Shown here: positions 6,107 through 13,384 of the stretch, piece by piece
Layout: each line of letters opens with the position of its first letter
Position numbering within the stretch: the first letter of the stretch is position 1
Made by a program: the position numbers and the translations under genes
Source: JBDSEG01 sp039920165
GTDB lineage: Bacteria; Pseudomonadota; Gammaproteobacteria; Burkholderiales; Burkholderiaceae_C
NCBI GenBank assembly: GCA_039920165.1
Contig: JBDSEG010000164.1
Location: 1-14,167 of the forward strand
DNA: 14,167 bases
Direction of reading: 5' to 3'
Notes under the pieces: model-generated
Database searches by the model: none
What the model was told of the DNA's origin: nothing
Seen by the model: the letters and a program-made list of their open reading frames with translations, nothing else

Positions 6107-7090
6107 ATGTACCCACTGCGTTCTATCGCCGCCGCCACCACCGCCTGCTTCGCGCTCGTGCTCGCCAGCCCGCTCGCCACTGCGCAGGCCAAGTACCCGA
6201 GCAAGAACATCGACGTCGTCGTGCCGTTCGCCCCCGGCGGCGGCACCGACAACCTGATGCGCATGATCACCGGCATCATCGACGAGAACAAATGGTCGCC
6301 GGTGCCGCTGGTGGTATCCAACAAGGCCGGCGGCAGCGGCACGGTCGGCTATGCCTATGTCATCAGCAAGAAGGGCGATCCGTACGTCATCGCCGGCGCC
6401 ACACCGATGGTGGTGTCGGGCAAGCTGCAAGGCCGGCTGTCGGGCAACCACCGCGACGGCATGACGACGCTGATGATCGTCGCCATCGACGAACTCATGC
6501 TGAGCGTGCGCACCGATTCGCCCTACAAGACGATCGAGGACTTCGTCGCCGCGGCCAAGGCCAAGCCGGGCACGCTGACGGTGGGCGGCACCGGCATCCA
6601 CAACGAGGACCACATCTTCTCCCACCTGATGGAGCAGGCGGCCAAGATCAAGGTCAAGTATGTGCCGTTCAATTCCGGCGGCGAAGTCACTGCCGCGCTG
6701 ATGGGCGGCCACATCGACGCCGGCGTGATGAACCCGAACGAGATCGTCGCGCAAGTCGAGGCCGGCAAGGCCAAGAACCTCGCCGTCGCGGCCAAGAAGC
6801 GCATGACCGACGCCCCCGACGTGCCGACCTTCGCCGAGAAGGGCTATCCCTTCTACTGGGAGCAGATGCGCGGCGTCGTCGGCCCGGCCAACATGCCGCC
6901 CGAGGCCGTGGCGTGGTGGCAGGACACCTTGAAGAAGGTGACCCAGACCAAGAAGTGGCAGCAGGAGTACATCAAGCCCAACCTGCTGACGCCGACCGAC
7001 TGGACCGGCGAGGAAGCCAACAAATACCTCGACAGCATCACCGGCGCCTACGAGTCCGCGCTCGGCGCCCTCGGCGGGCTGAAGAAATAA
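6107..7090 (+). CDS. tctC: Tripartite tricarboxylate transporter substrate-binding protein (Bug family, TctC)
   Basis: A 327-residue periplasmic binding protein of the Bug/TctC family, which captures organic acids and related metabolites for the TctA/TctB membrane unit. The signal peptide (MYPLRSIAAATTACFALVLA) is followed by ASPLATAQA. Family landmarks are VVVPFAPGGGTDNLMRM (about 37-53), the FVAAAKAKPGTLTVGGTG loop (about 145-162), GGHIDAGVMNPNEIV (about 203-217) and KRMTDAPDVPTFAEKGYPF (about 234-252). Length is normal. ATG 6107 is chosen over upstream in-frame starts because the signal peptide begins there and AGGA (6094-6097) stands nine bases before it. It is the first gene of tctC-tctB-tctA. 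Many Bug proteins are orphans in Burkholderiales; this one has its membrane partners. The ligand cannot be read from the sequence. Confidence 0.93.
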   Translation: MYPLRSIAAATTACFALVLASPLATAQAKYPSKNIDVVVPFAPGGGTDNLMRMITGIIDENKWSPVPLVVSNKAGGSGTVGYAYVISKKGDPYVIAGATPMVVSGKLQGRLSGNHRDGMTTLMIVAIDELMLSVRTDSPYKTIEDFVAAAKAKPGTLTVGGTGIHNEDHIFSHLMEQAAKIKVKYVPFNSGGEVTAALMGGHIDAGVMNPNEIVAQVEAGKAKNLAVAAKKRMTDAPDVPTFAEKGYPFYWEQMRGVVGPANMPPEAVAWWQDTLKKVTQTKKWQQEYIKPNLLTPTDWTGEEANKYLDSITGAYESALGALGGLKK

Positions 7091-7108
7091 GCCGCCCGGT
7101 CGCCGACG

Positions 7109-7564
7109 GTGCGCCAAGCAGACCGGGTCACCGGTGCGGCCCTGCTCGCCCTCTCGGTGGCGTTCGCGGTGGGTGCGCTGCAGAACTACACCTACTGGGG
7201 TGAGAACGGTCCCGGCTCGGGATTCCTGCCGTTCTGGCTCGGCGTCACGATGGCGGTGCTGGCCACGGTGATGCTGGTGCGCGCTTTGCGAAGCACCGAC
7301 CCCGGGCCGGCCTGGCTGCCTGACCCCATCGGGTTGCGCCGGCTCGCGCTCGTGCTGGGCGCCACGCTCGGGTTGGCCGCCTTGCTGAACCTGCTGGGCA
7401 TGGTGCTCGCCACCGTGCTCTTCATGATCGTGATCGTGCGTGGCCTCGACCGCCATCCGTGGCCGCGCACGCTGGCGGTCGCGGCCGGCGTCGCCGCCTT
7501 CAACTTCCTGGTCTTCACGTGGTGGCTCAGGGTCCCGCTGCCGGTCGGCGTATTCGGTTTTTAG
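7109..7564 (+). CDS. tctB: Tripartite tricarboxylate transporter small membrane subunit TctB
   Basis: A 151-residue TctB-family protein, the small and poorly conserved membrane subunit that pairs with TctA to import substrate delivered by TctC. Hydrophobic helices lie near residues 8-25, 42-60, 78-94, 96-112 and 121-138. The loop GENGPGSGFLPFWLG (31-45), with its GPGxGFxP pattern, is the typical TctB signature. The start is a GTG 18 bp after the tctC stop; the first ATG in frame would remove the first helix and the signature. No strong Shine-Dalgarno sequence is seen, which suggests translation partly coupled to tctC. It is followed by an unusually long gap of 106 bp before tctA that carries tandem hairpins. 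Confidence 0.88.
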   Translation: MRQADRVTGAALLALSVAFAVGALQNYTYWGENGPGSGFLPFWLGVTMAVLATVMLVRALRSTDPGPAWLPDPIGLRRLALVLGATLGLAALLNLLGMVLATVLFMIVIVRGLDRHPWPRTLAVAAGVAAFNFLVFTWWLRVPLPVGVFGF

Positions 7565-7610
7565 GCAGCCCGGCGAAATGTCTTCAACATTCCCGCCCCC
7601 CGGGGTCGAG

Positions 7611-7652
7611 CAAAGTGGCAGAGCCGCATCTCAAAGTGGCAAAGCCACATCT
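7611..7652. repeat. Two tandem 21-bp hairpin repeats between tctB and tctA
   Basis: Two abutting 21-base units (7611-7631 and 7632-7652) match at 19 of 21 positions. Each contains a small stem-loop, GTGGC-AGA-GCCGC in the first and GTGGC-AAA-GCCAC in the second. One difference falls in the loop; the other is in the stem and turns an A-U pair into a G-U pair, so RNA pairing is kept in both. The units end 18 bases before the tctA ATG. They may be a dispersed intergenic palindromic element or an attenuating or mRNA-stabilising structure inside the operon. Confidence 0.75.
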
Positions 7653-7670
7653 GCTTGAGACGTCATCCCG

Positions 7671-9182
7671 ATGGACTTCATCGCCAACCTCTCGCTCGGC
7701 TTCTCGGTCGCGTTGACCCCCTTCAACCTGTTGATGGCGGCCTGCGGGGTGGTGCTGGGCATCCTCATCGGCGCCCTGCCCGGCGTCGGCCCGCCGACCG
7801 GTGTGGCGCTGCTGCTGCCGCTGACATTCGGCATGAGCCCGACCTCCGGGATCATCATGCTGGCCGCGCTCTACGCCGGCACCATGTACGGCGGCACCAT
7901 CACCGCGGTGCTGATCAACACGCCGGGCGAATCGGCGTCGGTGGTCACCTGCCTCGACGGCTACCAGATGGCCTTGAAGGGGCGCGCCGGACCGGCGCTG
8001 GGCATCGCTGCGATCGGATCGTTCATCGCCGGCACAGTCGGAGTGGTGCTGCTGATGCTGGTCTCGCCCGCGCTCGCGCGCTGGTCGCTCGCGTTCGGCC
8101 CGCCCGAGACCTTCGCGCTGATGCTGCTCGGCCTTACCACCGTAACCCTGCTGACCGGCGAGGACGCGATCAAGGGCTACATCAGCATGGTGCTCGGCCT
8201 GATGCTCGCGATGGTCGGCTTCGACATCATCTCGGGAGACGCGCGCTATGCGTTCGGCATCCCCGAGATGATGGACGGGATCGACTTCCTGCCGGTGGCG
8301 ATCGGCCTGTTCGGTCTGGGCGAAGTGCTGGCGGGCACGGAGTCGGCGGCCGGCAACGCCATCATCAAGGGCCGCTACGGCCTGCGCGACCTGATGCCAA
8401 ACGCGGTCGATTGGGCCCGCAGCCGCTGGGCCATTGCGCGCGGCACCGCGCTTGGCTTCCTGGTCGGCGTGCTGCCCGGCGCCGGCCCGACGATCTCGAC
8501 CTTCCTGTCGTACACGATGGAGAAAAAGCTGTCGAAACATCCGCAGGAGTTCGGCCACGGCGCGATCGAGGGCGTGGCCGGCCCCGAGTCGGCCAACAAC
8601 GCGGCGGCCACGGGGGCCATGGTGCCGATGCTCACGCTCGGCATACCGGGCTCGGCAACCACCGCGATCATGCTGGGCGGCCTGATGATGTGGGGCCTGC
8701 GCCCCGGCCCGCTGCTGTTCGAGAAGAACCCCGAATTCGTCTGGGGCCTGATCGCCTCGCAGTACATCGCCAACGCCATGCTGCTGGTGCTGAGCACCGC
8801 CTTCATCCCGCTCTTCGTGCGGGCGCTGCGGGTGCCCTACGGCATCCTGATGCCGATCATCATCATCTTCTGCATCACCGGCGCCTACTCGCTGAAGAAC
8901 AGCCTGTTCGACGTCGGCCAGATGCTGGTCTTCGGGGTGCTCGGCTACGCGATGAAAAAGCTCGGCTACTCGCCGGCGGCGCTCACGCTCGCGCTGGTCC
9001 TCGGCCCGCTGGCCGAGCGCGCGCTGCGCCAGTCGCTCATCATCTCGGACGCCGGACTCGGCATCCTCTTCATGCGCCCGATCTCCGCTGTGCTGACGGT
9101 CGCCGCACTGCTGGCGGTCGCGGTGCCGCTGGTGCGCGCGCTGCGCGCGGCGCTGGCGCGGCGCAGCGCGATGGCGGGCTGA
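7671..9182 (+). CDS. tctA: Tripartite tricarboxylate transporter large permease TctA
   Basis: A 503-residue multi-pass inner-membrane permease of the TctA family, the transport channel of the tripartite tricarboxylate system, driven by an ion gradient rather than ATP. The N-terminal half has GALPGVGPPTGVALLLPLTF (34-53) and YGGTITAVLINTPGE (73-87). The second half repeats the pattern with GVLPGAGPTISTFLSYTMEK (266-285), followed by ANNAAATGAMVPMLTLGIPG (308-327). This internal duplication of the G-x-LPGxGP motif is characteristic. About ten to twelve hydrophobic helices are visible, and length is normal for the family. ATG 7671 directly precedes the first conserved helix. It ends the tctCBA operon; a GC hairpin without a T tract lies beyond the stop. 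Confidence 0.95.
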   Translation: MDFIANLSLGFSVALTPFNLLMAACGVVLGILIGALPGVGPPTGVALLLPLTFGMSPTSGIIMLAALYAGTMYGGTITAVLINTPGESASVVTCLDGYQMALKGRAGPALGIAAIGSFIAGTVGVVLLMLVSPALARWSLAFGPPETFALMLLGLTTVTLLTGEDAIKGYISMVLGLMLAMVGFDIISGDARYAFGIPEMMDGIDFLPVAIGLFGLGEVLAGTESAAGNAIIKGRYGLRDLMPNAVDWARSRWAIARGTALGFLVGVLPGAGPTISTFLSYTMEKKLSKHPQEFGHGAIEGVAGPESANNAAATGAMVPMLTLGIPGSATTAIMLGGLMMWGLRPGPLLFEKNPEFVWGLIASQYIANAMLLVLSTAFIPLFVRALRVPYGILMPIIIIFCITGAYSLKNSLFDVGQMLVFGVLGYAMKKLGYSPAALTLALVLGPLAERALRQSLIISDAGLGILFMRPISAVLTVAALLAVAVPLVRALRAALARRSAMAG

Positions 9183-9526
9183 AACGGCATACGAGCCTGC
9201 GGGAAACTGCCGCTGCTGCGGCGGCACCCGAGATCTCGGCACCCCAACTGGTGTGTCCGTCCTCGACCCATGAGCGACGCTCATCGCACGCAGTAGCCCG
9301 CCTCCAAGCTGACGGTCGTCCGCATGTGTGCCGTTTGGCGTGTCCACAACCTGCGCGTGCCGGCGGCTTCGCCAGCCGCCAGTGCGATCGGGCGAGTGCA
9401 CCCAATCACCGGTCTGCCGCACCCCTGCTCGTTATCCCGACGATTGGACGGGGGCTACTGCCGGAGTGAGACTCAACGGCAAGTCCTGCTCCCAGGCATC
9501 TCGTTGCATGTCGCGATTCTTGGGGA
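9183..9526. other. Intergenic region after tctA, no supported gene
   Basis: About 340 bases with only shadow reading frames lacking recognisable protein character. It holds a GC hairpin at 9209-9222 (GCCGC-TGCT-GCGGC) without a T tract, a perfect odd palindrome at 9270-9284 and a stem-loop at 9362-9380 (GGCGGC-TTCGCCA-GCCGCC). The stretch before the downstream promoter otherwise shows nothing I can assign. Confidence 0.5.
9270..9284. repeat. Perfect 15-bp palindrome in the post-tctA gap
   Basis: ATGAGCG-A-CGCTCAT is a perfect inverted repeat with 7-bp arms and a single central base. Such odd-length palindromes are typical dimeric-regulator sites, but the nearest downstream start is about 360 bp away, so its role is unknown. 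Confidence 0.5.
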
Positions 9527-9555
9527 TTGCGGGCGGTGCATGGCAAACCTATGAT
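9527..9555 (+). promoter_or_regulatory. Candidate sigma-70 promoter of the DUF3303-like gene
   Basis: TTGCGG (9527-9532) and TATGAT (9550-9555) are separated by exactly 17 bases. The -10 matches consensus at five of six positions; the -35 matches only at TTG. Transcription would start near 9562, leaving a leader of about 83 bases that contains the hairpin at 9583-9613. Confidence 0.5.
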
Positions 9556-9582
9556 CCGGAAACGTCAGGCGGCCGATAGATT

Positions 9583-9613
9583 CCACGCCACGAGGCCGAA
9601 GTGATTGGCGTGG
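9583..9613 (+). promoter_or_regulatory. Perfect 8-bp stem-loop in the leader of the DUF3303-like gene
   Basis: CCACGCCA (9583-9590) and TGGCGTGG (9606-9613) pair perfectly around a 15-base loop. The structure lies between the candidate promoter and the AAAGGAG ribosome binding site, 18 bases before the latter. It could be an operator or a leader RNA structure affecting translation. Confidence 0.5.
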
Positions 9614-9631
9614 CGCCGCCGGTACCTCTCC

Positions 9632-9638
9632 AAAGGAG
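9632..9638 (+). promoter_or_regulatory. Strong ribosome binding site of the DUF3303-like gene
   Basis: AAAGGAG, six bases before the ATG at 9645, is the best Shine-Dalgarno match in the window and establishes that this small ORF is translated. Confidence 0.75.
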
Positions 9639-9644
9639 ACTTCC

Positions 9645-9920
9645 ATGAAGTTCATCACCAGTTGGCAGATTCCACCGTCCACCAACAATGCGGCCATCGC
9701 ACGGTTCCTCGAGACTGGCGGCGCCCCACCGGCTGGCGTGGAAATGCTCGGTCGCTGGCACGGGATGAGTGGTCAGGGCTTCTGCGTTTCGGAGTCCGAC
9801 GACCCCAAGGCCATGTACCTTTGGGTTGCGCAGTGGGCCGACGTGCTGGTCATGTCGGTGACGCCTTGCGTCGAGGATGCCGATGCAGGTGCAGTGTTCG
9901 CGTCGATGGGTAAGCGTTAA
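9645..9920 (+). CDS. Small DUF3303-like protein
   Basis: A 91-residue soluble protein without signal peptide or membrane helix. It resembles the DUF3303 family, small alpha/beta proteins of unknown function with a dimeric alpha-beta barrel look: an opening strand (MKFITSWQIP), a helix with a PAGVEMLGRWHGMSGQGFCV turn (about 29-48), then ESDDPKAMYLWVAQWADVLVM (about 49-69) and a final strand, VTPCV. The DDP-(x)n-W-x-x-W-x-D pattern is the most family-like part. The gene is monocistronic, with a candidate promoter, leader hairpin and strong RBS of its own. It converges on the large signalling gene, whose stop is about 290 bp away. Family assignment is by eye, from memory; the biochemical role is unknown. 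Confidence 0.75.
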   Translation: MKFITSWQIPPSTNNAAIARFLETGGAPPAGVEMLGRWHGMSGQGFCVSESDDPKAMYLWVAQWADVLVMSVTPCVEDADAGAVFASMGKR

Positions 9921-10213
9921 GGGCGTCGCCTGTAGCCTGGGGTTGGCCACAGCACCCTATTTGAGCGTTAAGACGCACGATGGCAGCGGCACGAGAGTGC
10001 GAGACGCTGCATGAAACCTTGCCTTGGCGTCGAGCCATGCACCGTGCGATCGCGCAAAGGTTCCTTCATGTCGGGCATCACCTATCCAGCGGCGTTGCGG
10101 TACACCCACTCAGGGGTCAACGCCGGACGGTAGGCGATGAAGACCGGGGGCTGCGGAGGCGGGGCGGCGGTTCGATCCCGAGTCGTCGTTCGAGCATGCC
10201 AACGCTGCAGCCG
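9921..10213. other. Gap between convergent genes, no supported gene
   Basis: About 290 bases between the DUF3303-like gene and the end of the cyclase-STAND gene. I see no terminator with a T tract, no RNA gene and no convincing ORF. A nine-base direct repeat, AGCGTTAAG, occurs at 9913-9921 and 9964-9972, which may be chance. Confidence 0.4.
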
Positions 10214-13180
10214 TCAGGCGCCGTCGAGCAGGCTGCGCAGGCCGTCGATCTGCCGGCCGAGGTCTGATCCTGGCGCAGCGCCGAGCCGGTCGCCGATAGT
10301 GCCCGCGTCCGTGAGCGCCGCGCGCGCCGTGGCGATGTCACCACCGGCGAACGCGACCCTGCCCTTGGCGCACACCACCTTGGCCAGGTCGAGCGGGTCA
10401 CCGACCTCGCGTAGCAAGTCTTCGCCTTCCTCGAGTGCCCGCAACCCCTCGTCACGCAGGCCACGATCGACTTGCAGTTCACCCATGCCGGCGAGCACGC
10501 CACCCTCGAAGCGGCGGTTGCCGACCTCGCGACAGATGCGCAGTGAGTCCTCGTAGGCCGCGAAGGCCGCTTCCGGCTCGCCGAGTGCGCGGTGGAGGTC
10601 ACCGATCTGGCTCAAAGCGACGCCCTCGCCACGTCGGCTGCCGGTTTCGCGGTAGATAGCGAGCGCCGCGCGGTAGCACTCGGCAGCCGCGCGGTGATCG
10701 CCGTGCTGGCTTTCGAGGATGCCCAGGTTGCCGAGTGTGATCGCCTCCTGCAACACGCTCCCCGCGTTGCGATGGATGACCAACGCCTGCTCGTACGCGG
10801 AGCGCGCCGGCGCGAGCTCGCCCAGCTCGTGCAGCAGCGTGCCCAGGTTGCCGATCGAAACGGCCTCGCCGGCACGATTGCCGACCGCGCGCTGCAGCGC
10901 AATCGCAGCCTCGTAGCTGGCGCGCGCCTGCGCCATGCTGCCGAGCTCCATCTGCAAGTTGGCTAAGTTGGCGCGTACGGCACCGAGCTGGGCCTGATCG
11001 CCCACCGTCTCATGCAGCGCGAGGGCCGTTTCAAAGCACCGCAGCGCCTCCTCAGTGCGGCCATCGCGGTGGCGGGCGACTGCGAGCAGGCGCCAGGCGA
11101 GCGCCTCCCCGCGCGTGTCGCCCGCCTCCTGAGCCAGCGCGAGCGAGCGCGCCAACTCGGCGTCGGAGGCCTCGGTCTTGCCCTCGTCTCGCAGCGCGCT
11201 GGCAAGCGCTGCCTGGACTCGTGCGCCGACGCGGGGCGGCAGCGTGTCGAGTGCCGCGACCTGCCGCCCGAGGATCGAGGCCAGGTTGAACGGACCCTGC
11301 ACCTCGAGTACCGCCCACGCCGCGAGGAAGCACCCGGCCGCCAGCTCGTCTTGGCGCCGCCGAACTGCCCGGCGGCAACCACCGACCAGGTTGTCTAGAT
11401 CGAGCGCAAGCCGTTGGCGGCGTGCGACGCCGCCATGGCGCAGCAGGGCATCGAGCTGGTCGTCACTGCCGAACCCGGCGAAGTAACGCGCGTGGCGAAG
11501 CTCGGCGTTGTCGCCCGCCTCGTCGCCGAGCGAGCGCAGCTTCGCCGCGGCGTACTCGCGGATGCTCAGGTACATGGCGAAGAACGGCTCGCCAATGTCG
11601 AGCCGGTCCGACGACGCGGGCTGCAATGCACGCAACAGGCTCTTGTCGACCAACGAGTGGATCGCGTCGAGCACGCTCGGTGCATTGGCTTGCGTGTCAA
11701 GCACGATCACGGCCTCGGCCGCCTTGAGCGTGAAGCCGCCATCGAACACCACGCATTGCGCCAGCGCCGCGCGTTCCGAAGGTGCCAGCAGGTCCCAGCT
11801 CCAGTCGATCGCTGCCTTCAGCGTCGCTTGTCGCGCCGCGACGCCGCGCGCGCCCGCCAGCAGGGTGAAGCGATCCTTCATCCGCTCGACGATCTGCTCG
11901 ACCGAGAGCACGCTTACCCGTGCTGCGGCCAGTTCGATCGCCAGCGGCAGGCCGTCGAGCAGCCGCACGATCTGGGCGACCGCGTCTCGGTTGCGCTCGT
12001 CGACGGCGAAATCCGGCCGTTGCGTGCGTGCCCGCAACTCGAACAACGTAATCGCCTCGTCGGCGAGCGGCAGAGTGTCGAGCGCGGCGATCGATTCGCC
12101 GGGAAGGCGAAGTCGTACGCGACTGGTGACGACGAAGCATGCCTCGGTCGCGAGGTCCAGCCACCGGCCGACGGCGTTCGGCGCGTGCAACTCGACCTGC
12201 TCGAAGTTGTCGAGGATCACGAGGCAGCGACCGCGTGCGGAGATCGCATGACCGAGCTGCATCCCCGCGTCGCCTTTGCCCAGCGGAACGCCTAGCGCCA
12301 GTGCGACCACGAAGTGGATGCCTTCCAGGCTGCGCGCTTCCGACAGGTCGCAGAAGTAGGCACCGCCGGGCCATTCCCCGAGCCACGCGGCTGCGTAGCG
12401 CCGCGCGAGGCGCGTCTTGCCGGTGCCCGCCGCGCCGAGCACGGTGACCAGGCGTGCGCCGCCCTCGAGCAGCTCGGCAAGCGCACGCAACTCGACCTGT
12501 CGGCCGACAAAGTCGTCACGCTCCGGCGCCAGGTTGTGGCGGACCTCACGCACCGGCCGCCACAGCCCACCGACTGCGACCACACGGTAGGCTTTCTCGC
12601 CGTCGCCGGGAGGCGTGCCGACCCGTCCCGGGGCCGCCGCCTCGACGACCTCAACCGGATCGACAATCCCTTTCAAACGGTAGTGGCCGTGGCTGCGGAT
12701 TACCTGACCGTCGAGTGCTGTCGGATCGAGCACCGCCGCGGCCTCTGCCGACAGCAGCGTCCGGCCTCCCCCGGCAAGGGCCATGATGCGCGCGGTCAGC
12801 GGCTTTGCCAGGCCCTCGACCTCCAGCGGTTTGGCGCCGCGCGCCACATCGTCGGGCGGGTTGTGGCGCAGCGTCACGATTGCATGGTGGATGCCCACAC
12901 GTACAGCCGCACCGAGGTCGGACGTGACGCGGTGGTAGTCCGACGCGAAGCGTAGTGCGCTGGCTGGGTGATCGAAAAGCAGAAAGAAACCGTCGCTTCG
13001 GTCGATCTCAGTCCCGCCGTACTTGGCAATGGACCGCCTGGCGCGTTGATCATGATCGGCCCAGAATCGAGCCGCACCGGCGTCACCCAAGCGGGCGATC
13101 AGCGCGGTACTGTCGATCAAGTCGGCGAACAGCAGCGTATGCGCACTCATAAGTGCATCGCGTCCGGCTAGGCGCAACAT
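10214..13180 (-). CDS. Class III nucleotide cyclase domain, STAND/NB-ARC-type ATPase and TPR repeat signalling protein
   Basis: A 988-residue cytosolic multidomain protein. Residues about 13-150 form a class III adenylate/guanylate cyclase domain: FADLIDST (18-25, metal Asp20), a second metal Asp63 in RSDGFFLLF, VRVGIHHA (93-100) and GLAKPLTARIMALA (123-136). The last segment keeps Arg131, but the asparagine of the usual VNxAAR pattern appears replaced by Pro. Residues about 222-480 are a STAND-type ATPase: FVGRQVEL, Walker A GAAGTGKT (249-256), Walker B CLVILDNFEQ (319-328), VTSR (351-354) and GLPLAIELAA (410-419). A helical region leads to TPRs from about 692. Such proteins are thought to couple ligand or protein sensing by TPRs to ATP-dependent conformational change. 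No DNA-binding HTH is visible. Start: ATG 13180, or ATG 13150 (MSAHTLLF) just before the domain; neither has a clear RBS. Confidence 0.9.
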   Translation of the reverse strand: MLRLAGRDALMSAHTLLFADLIDSTALIARLGDAGAARFWADHDQRARRSIAKYGGTEIDRSDGFFLLFDHPASALRFASDYHRVTSDLGAAVRVGIHHAIVTLRHNPPDDVARGAKPLEVEGLAKPLTARIMALAGGGRTLLSAEAAAVLDPTALDGQVIRSHGHYRLKGIVDPVEVVEAAAPGRVGTPPGDGEKAYRVVAVGGLWRPVREVRHNLAPERDDFVGRQVELRALAELLEGGARLVTVLGAAGTGKTRLARRYAAAWLGEWPGGAYFCDLSEARSLEGIHFVVALALGVPLGKGDAGMQLGHAISARGRCLVILDNFEQVELHAPNAVGRWLDLATEACFVVTSRVRLRLPGESIAALDTLPLADEAITLFELRARTQRPDFAVDERNRDAVAQIVRLLDGLPLAIELAAARVSVLSVEQIVERMKDRFTLLAGARGVAARQATLKAAIDWSWDLLAPSERAALAQCVVFDGGFTLKAAEAVIVLDTQANAPSVLDAIHSLVDKSLLRALQPASSDRLDIGEPFFAMYLSIREYAAAKLRSLGDEAGDNAELRHARYFAGFGSDDQLDALLRHGGVARRQRLALDLDNLVGGCRRAVRRRQDELAAGCFLAAWAVLEVQGPFNLASILGRQVAALDTLPPRVGARVQAALASALRDEGKTEASDAELARSLALAQEAGDTRGEALAWRLLAVARHRDGRTEEALRCFETALALHETVGDQAQLGAVRANLANLQMELGSMAQARASYEAAIALQRAVGNRAGEAVSIGNLGTLLHELGELAPARSAYEQALVIHRNAGSVLQEAITLGNLGILESQHGDHRAAAECYRAALAIYRETGSRRGEGVALSQIGDLHRALGEPEAAFAAYEDSLRICREVGNRRFEGGVLAGMGELQVDRGLRDEGLRALEEGEDLLREVGDPLDLAKVVCAKGRVAFAGGDIATARAALTDAGTIGDRLGAAPGSDLGRQIDGLRSLLDGA
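10388..11107 (-). repeat. Six consecutive 40-residue TPR units encoded in the cyclase-STAND gene
   Basis: Residues about 692-931 divide into six units of 40 residues (120 bases) with recurring patterns such as EAVSIGNLGTLLHELGELAP and ARSAYEQALVIHRNAG; a seventh, more divergent unit follows at 932-971. The exact 40-residue period, without indels, fits kinesin-light-chain-like TPR_12 arrays rather than the classical 34-residue TPR. Confidence 0.8.
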
Positions 13181-13274
13181 GCTAGCACCGCCGACGGATT
13201 TGGCAGCCTCTTGTGTGCTCGCAGGGTAGGGACGGCTTTGCGTCTACCGTTGCCTGGTAATGCAAGTCACCGCA

Positions 13275-13289
13275 GCCCGGCCGCCGGGC
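13275..13289. repeat. Perfect GC-rich palindrome upstream of the cyclase-STAND gene
   Basis: GCCCGGC-C-GCCGGGC has 7-bp arms around one central base, about 95 bp upstream of the cyclase-STAND start. It is a possible operator or a hairpin in its leader. Confidence 0.45.
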
Positions 13290-13299
13290 CGCAATCAGG

Positions 13300-13312
13300 A
13301 ATTCGCCGAATT
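13300..13312. repeat. Second perfect palindrome upstream of the cyclase-STAND gene
   Basis: AATTCG-C-CGAATT has 6-bp arms around one central base, with its centre 24 bp from the centre of the neighbouring GC palindrome. The pairing of two odd palindromes at this spacing suggests regulator sites, but no consensus is recognised. Confidence 0.4.
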
Positions 13313-13384
13313 GCCCGCCTGGCGGCACCCGCGTTGCCAGCGCAGGTGTGCGCGGCTGCGCATGTTCACGTGTACTTGGACGAC

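Noticed and set aside
5927..7456. Long N-terminal extension of the crotonase-like frame (778 residues in total)
   Set aside because: The extra sequence is antisense to tctC and tctB and is His/Gly/Asp/Arg-rich without domains; the crotonase fold begins at METQHPADAP.
7565..7670. CRISPR array at the tandem 21-bp units
   Set aside because: The units abut with no spacers, there are only two, and no cas genes are in the window.
7584..9422. 612-residue minus-strand ORF opposite tctA
   Set aside because: Composition is typical of antisense GC-rich frames (runs of Arg, His, Gln, Asp); TctA on the plus strand is unmistakable.
9324..9579. Short plus-strand ORFs after tctA
   Set aside because: No RBS, no recognisable family, and cysteine/arginine-rich composition in competing frames; the candidate promoter of the next gene lies inside them.
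9913..9972. Nine-base direct repeat AGCGTTAAG as an attachment site
   Set aside because: Too short, no integrase or tRNA gene nearby, and the first copy overlaps the DUF3303-like stop codon.
10080..10213. Minus-strand stretch reading PPQPPVFIAYRPALTPEWVYRNAAG as a gene end
   Set aside because: It looks protein-like for about 25 residues but has no start, RBS or family and cannot be extended into a credible gene.
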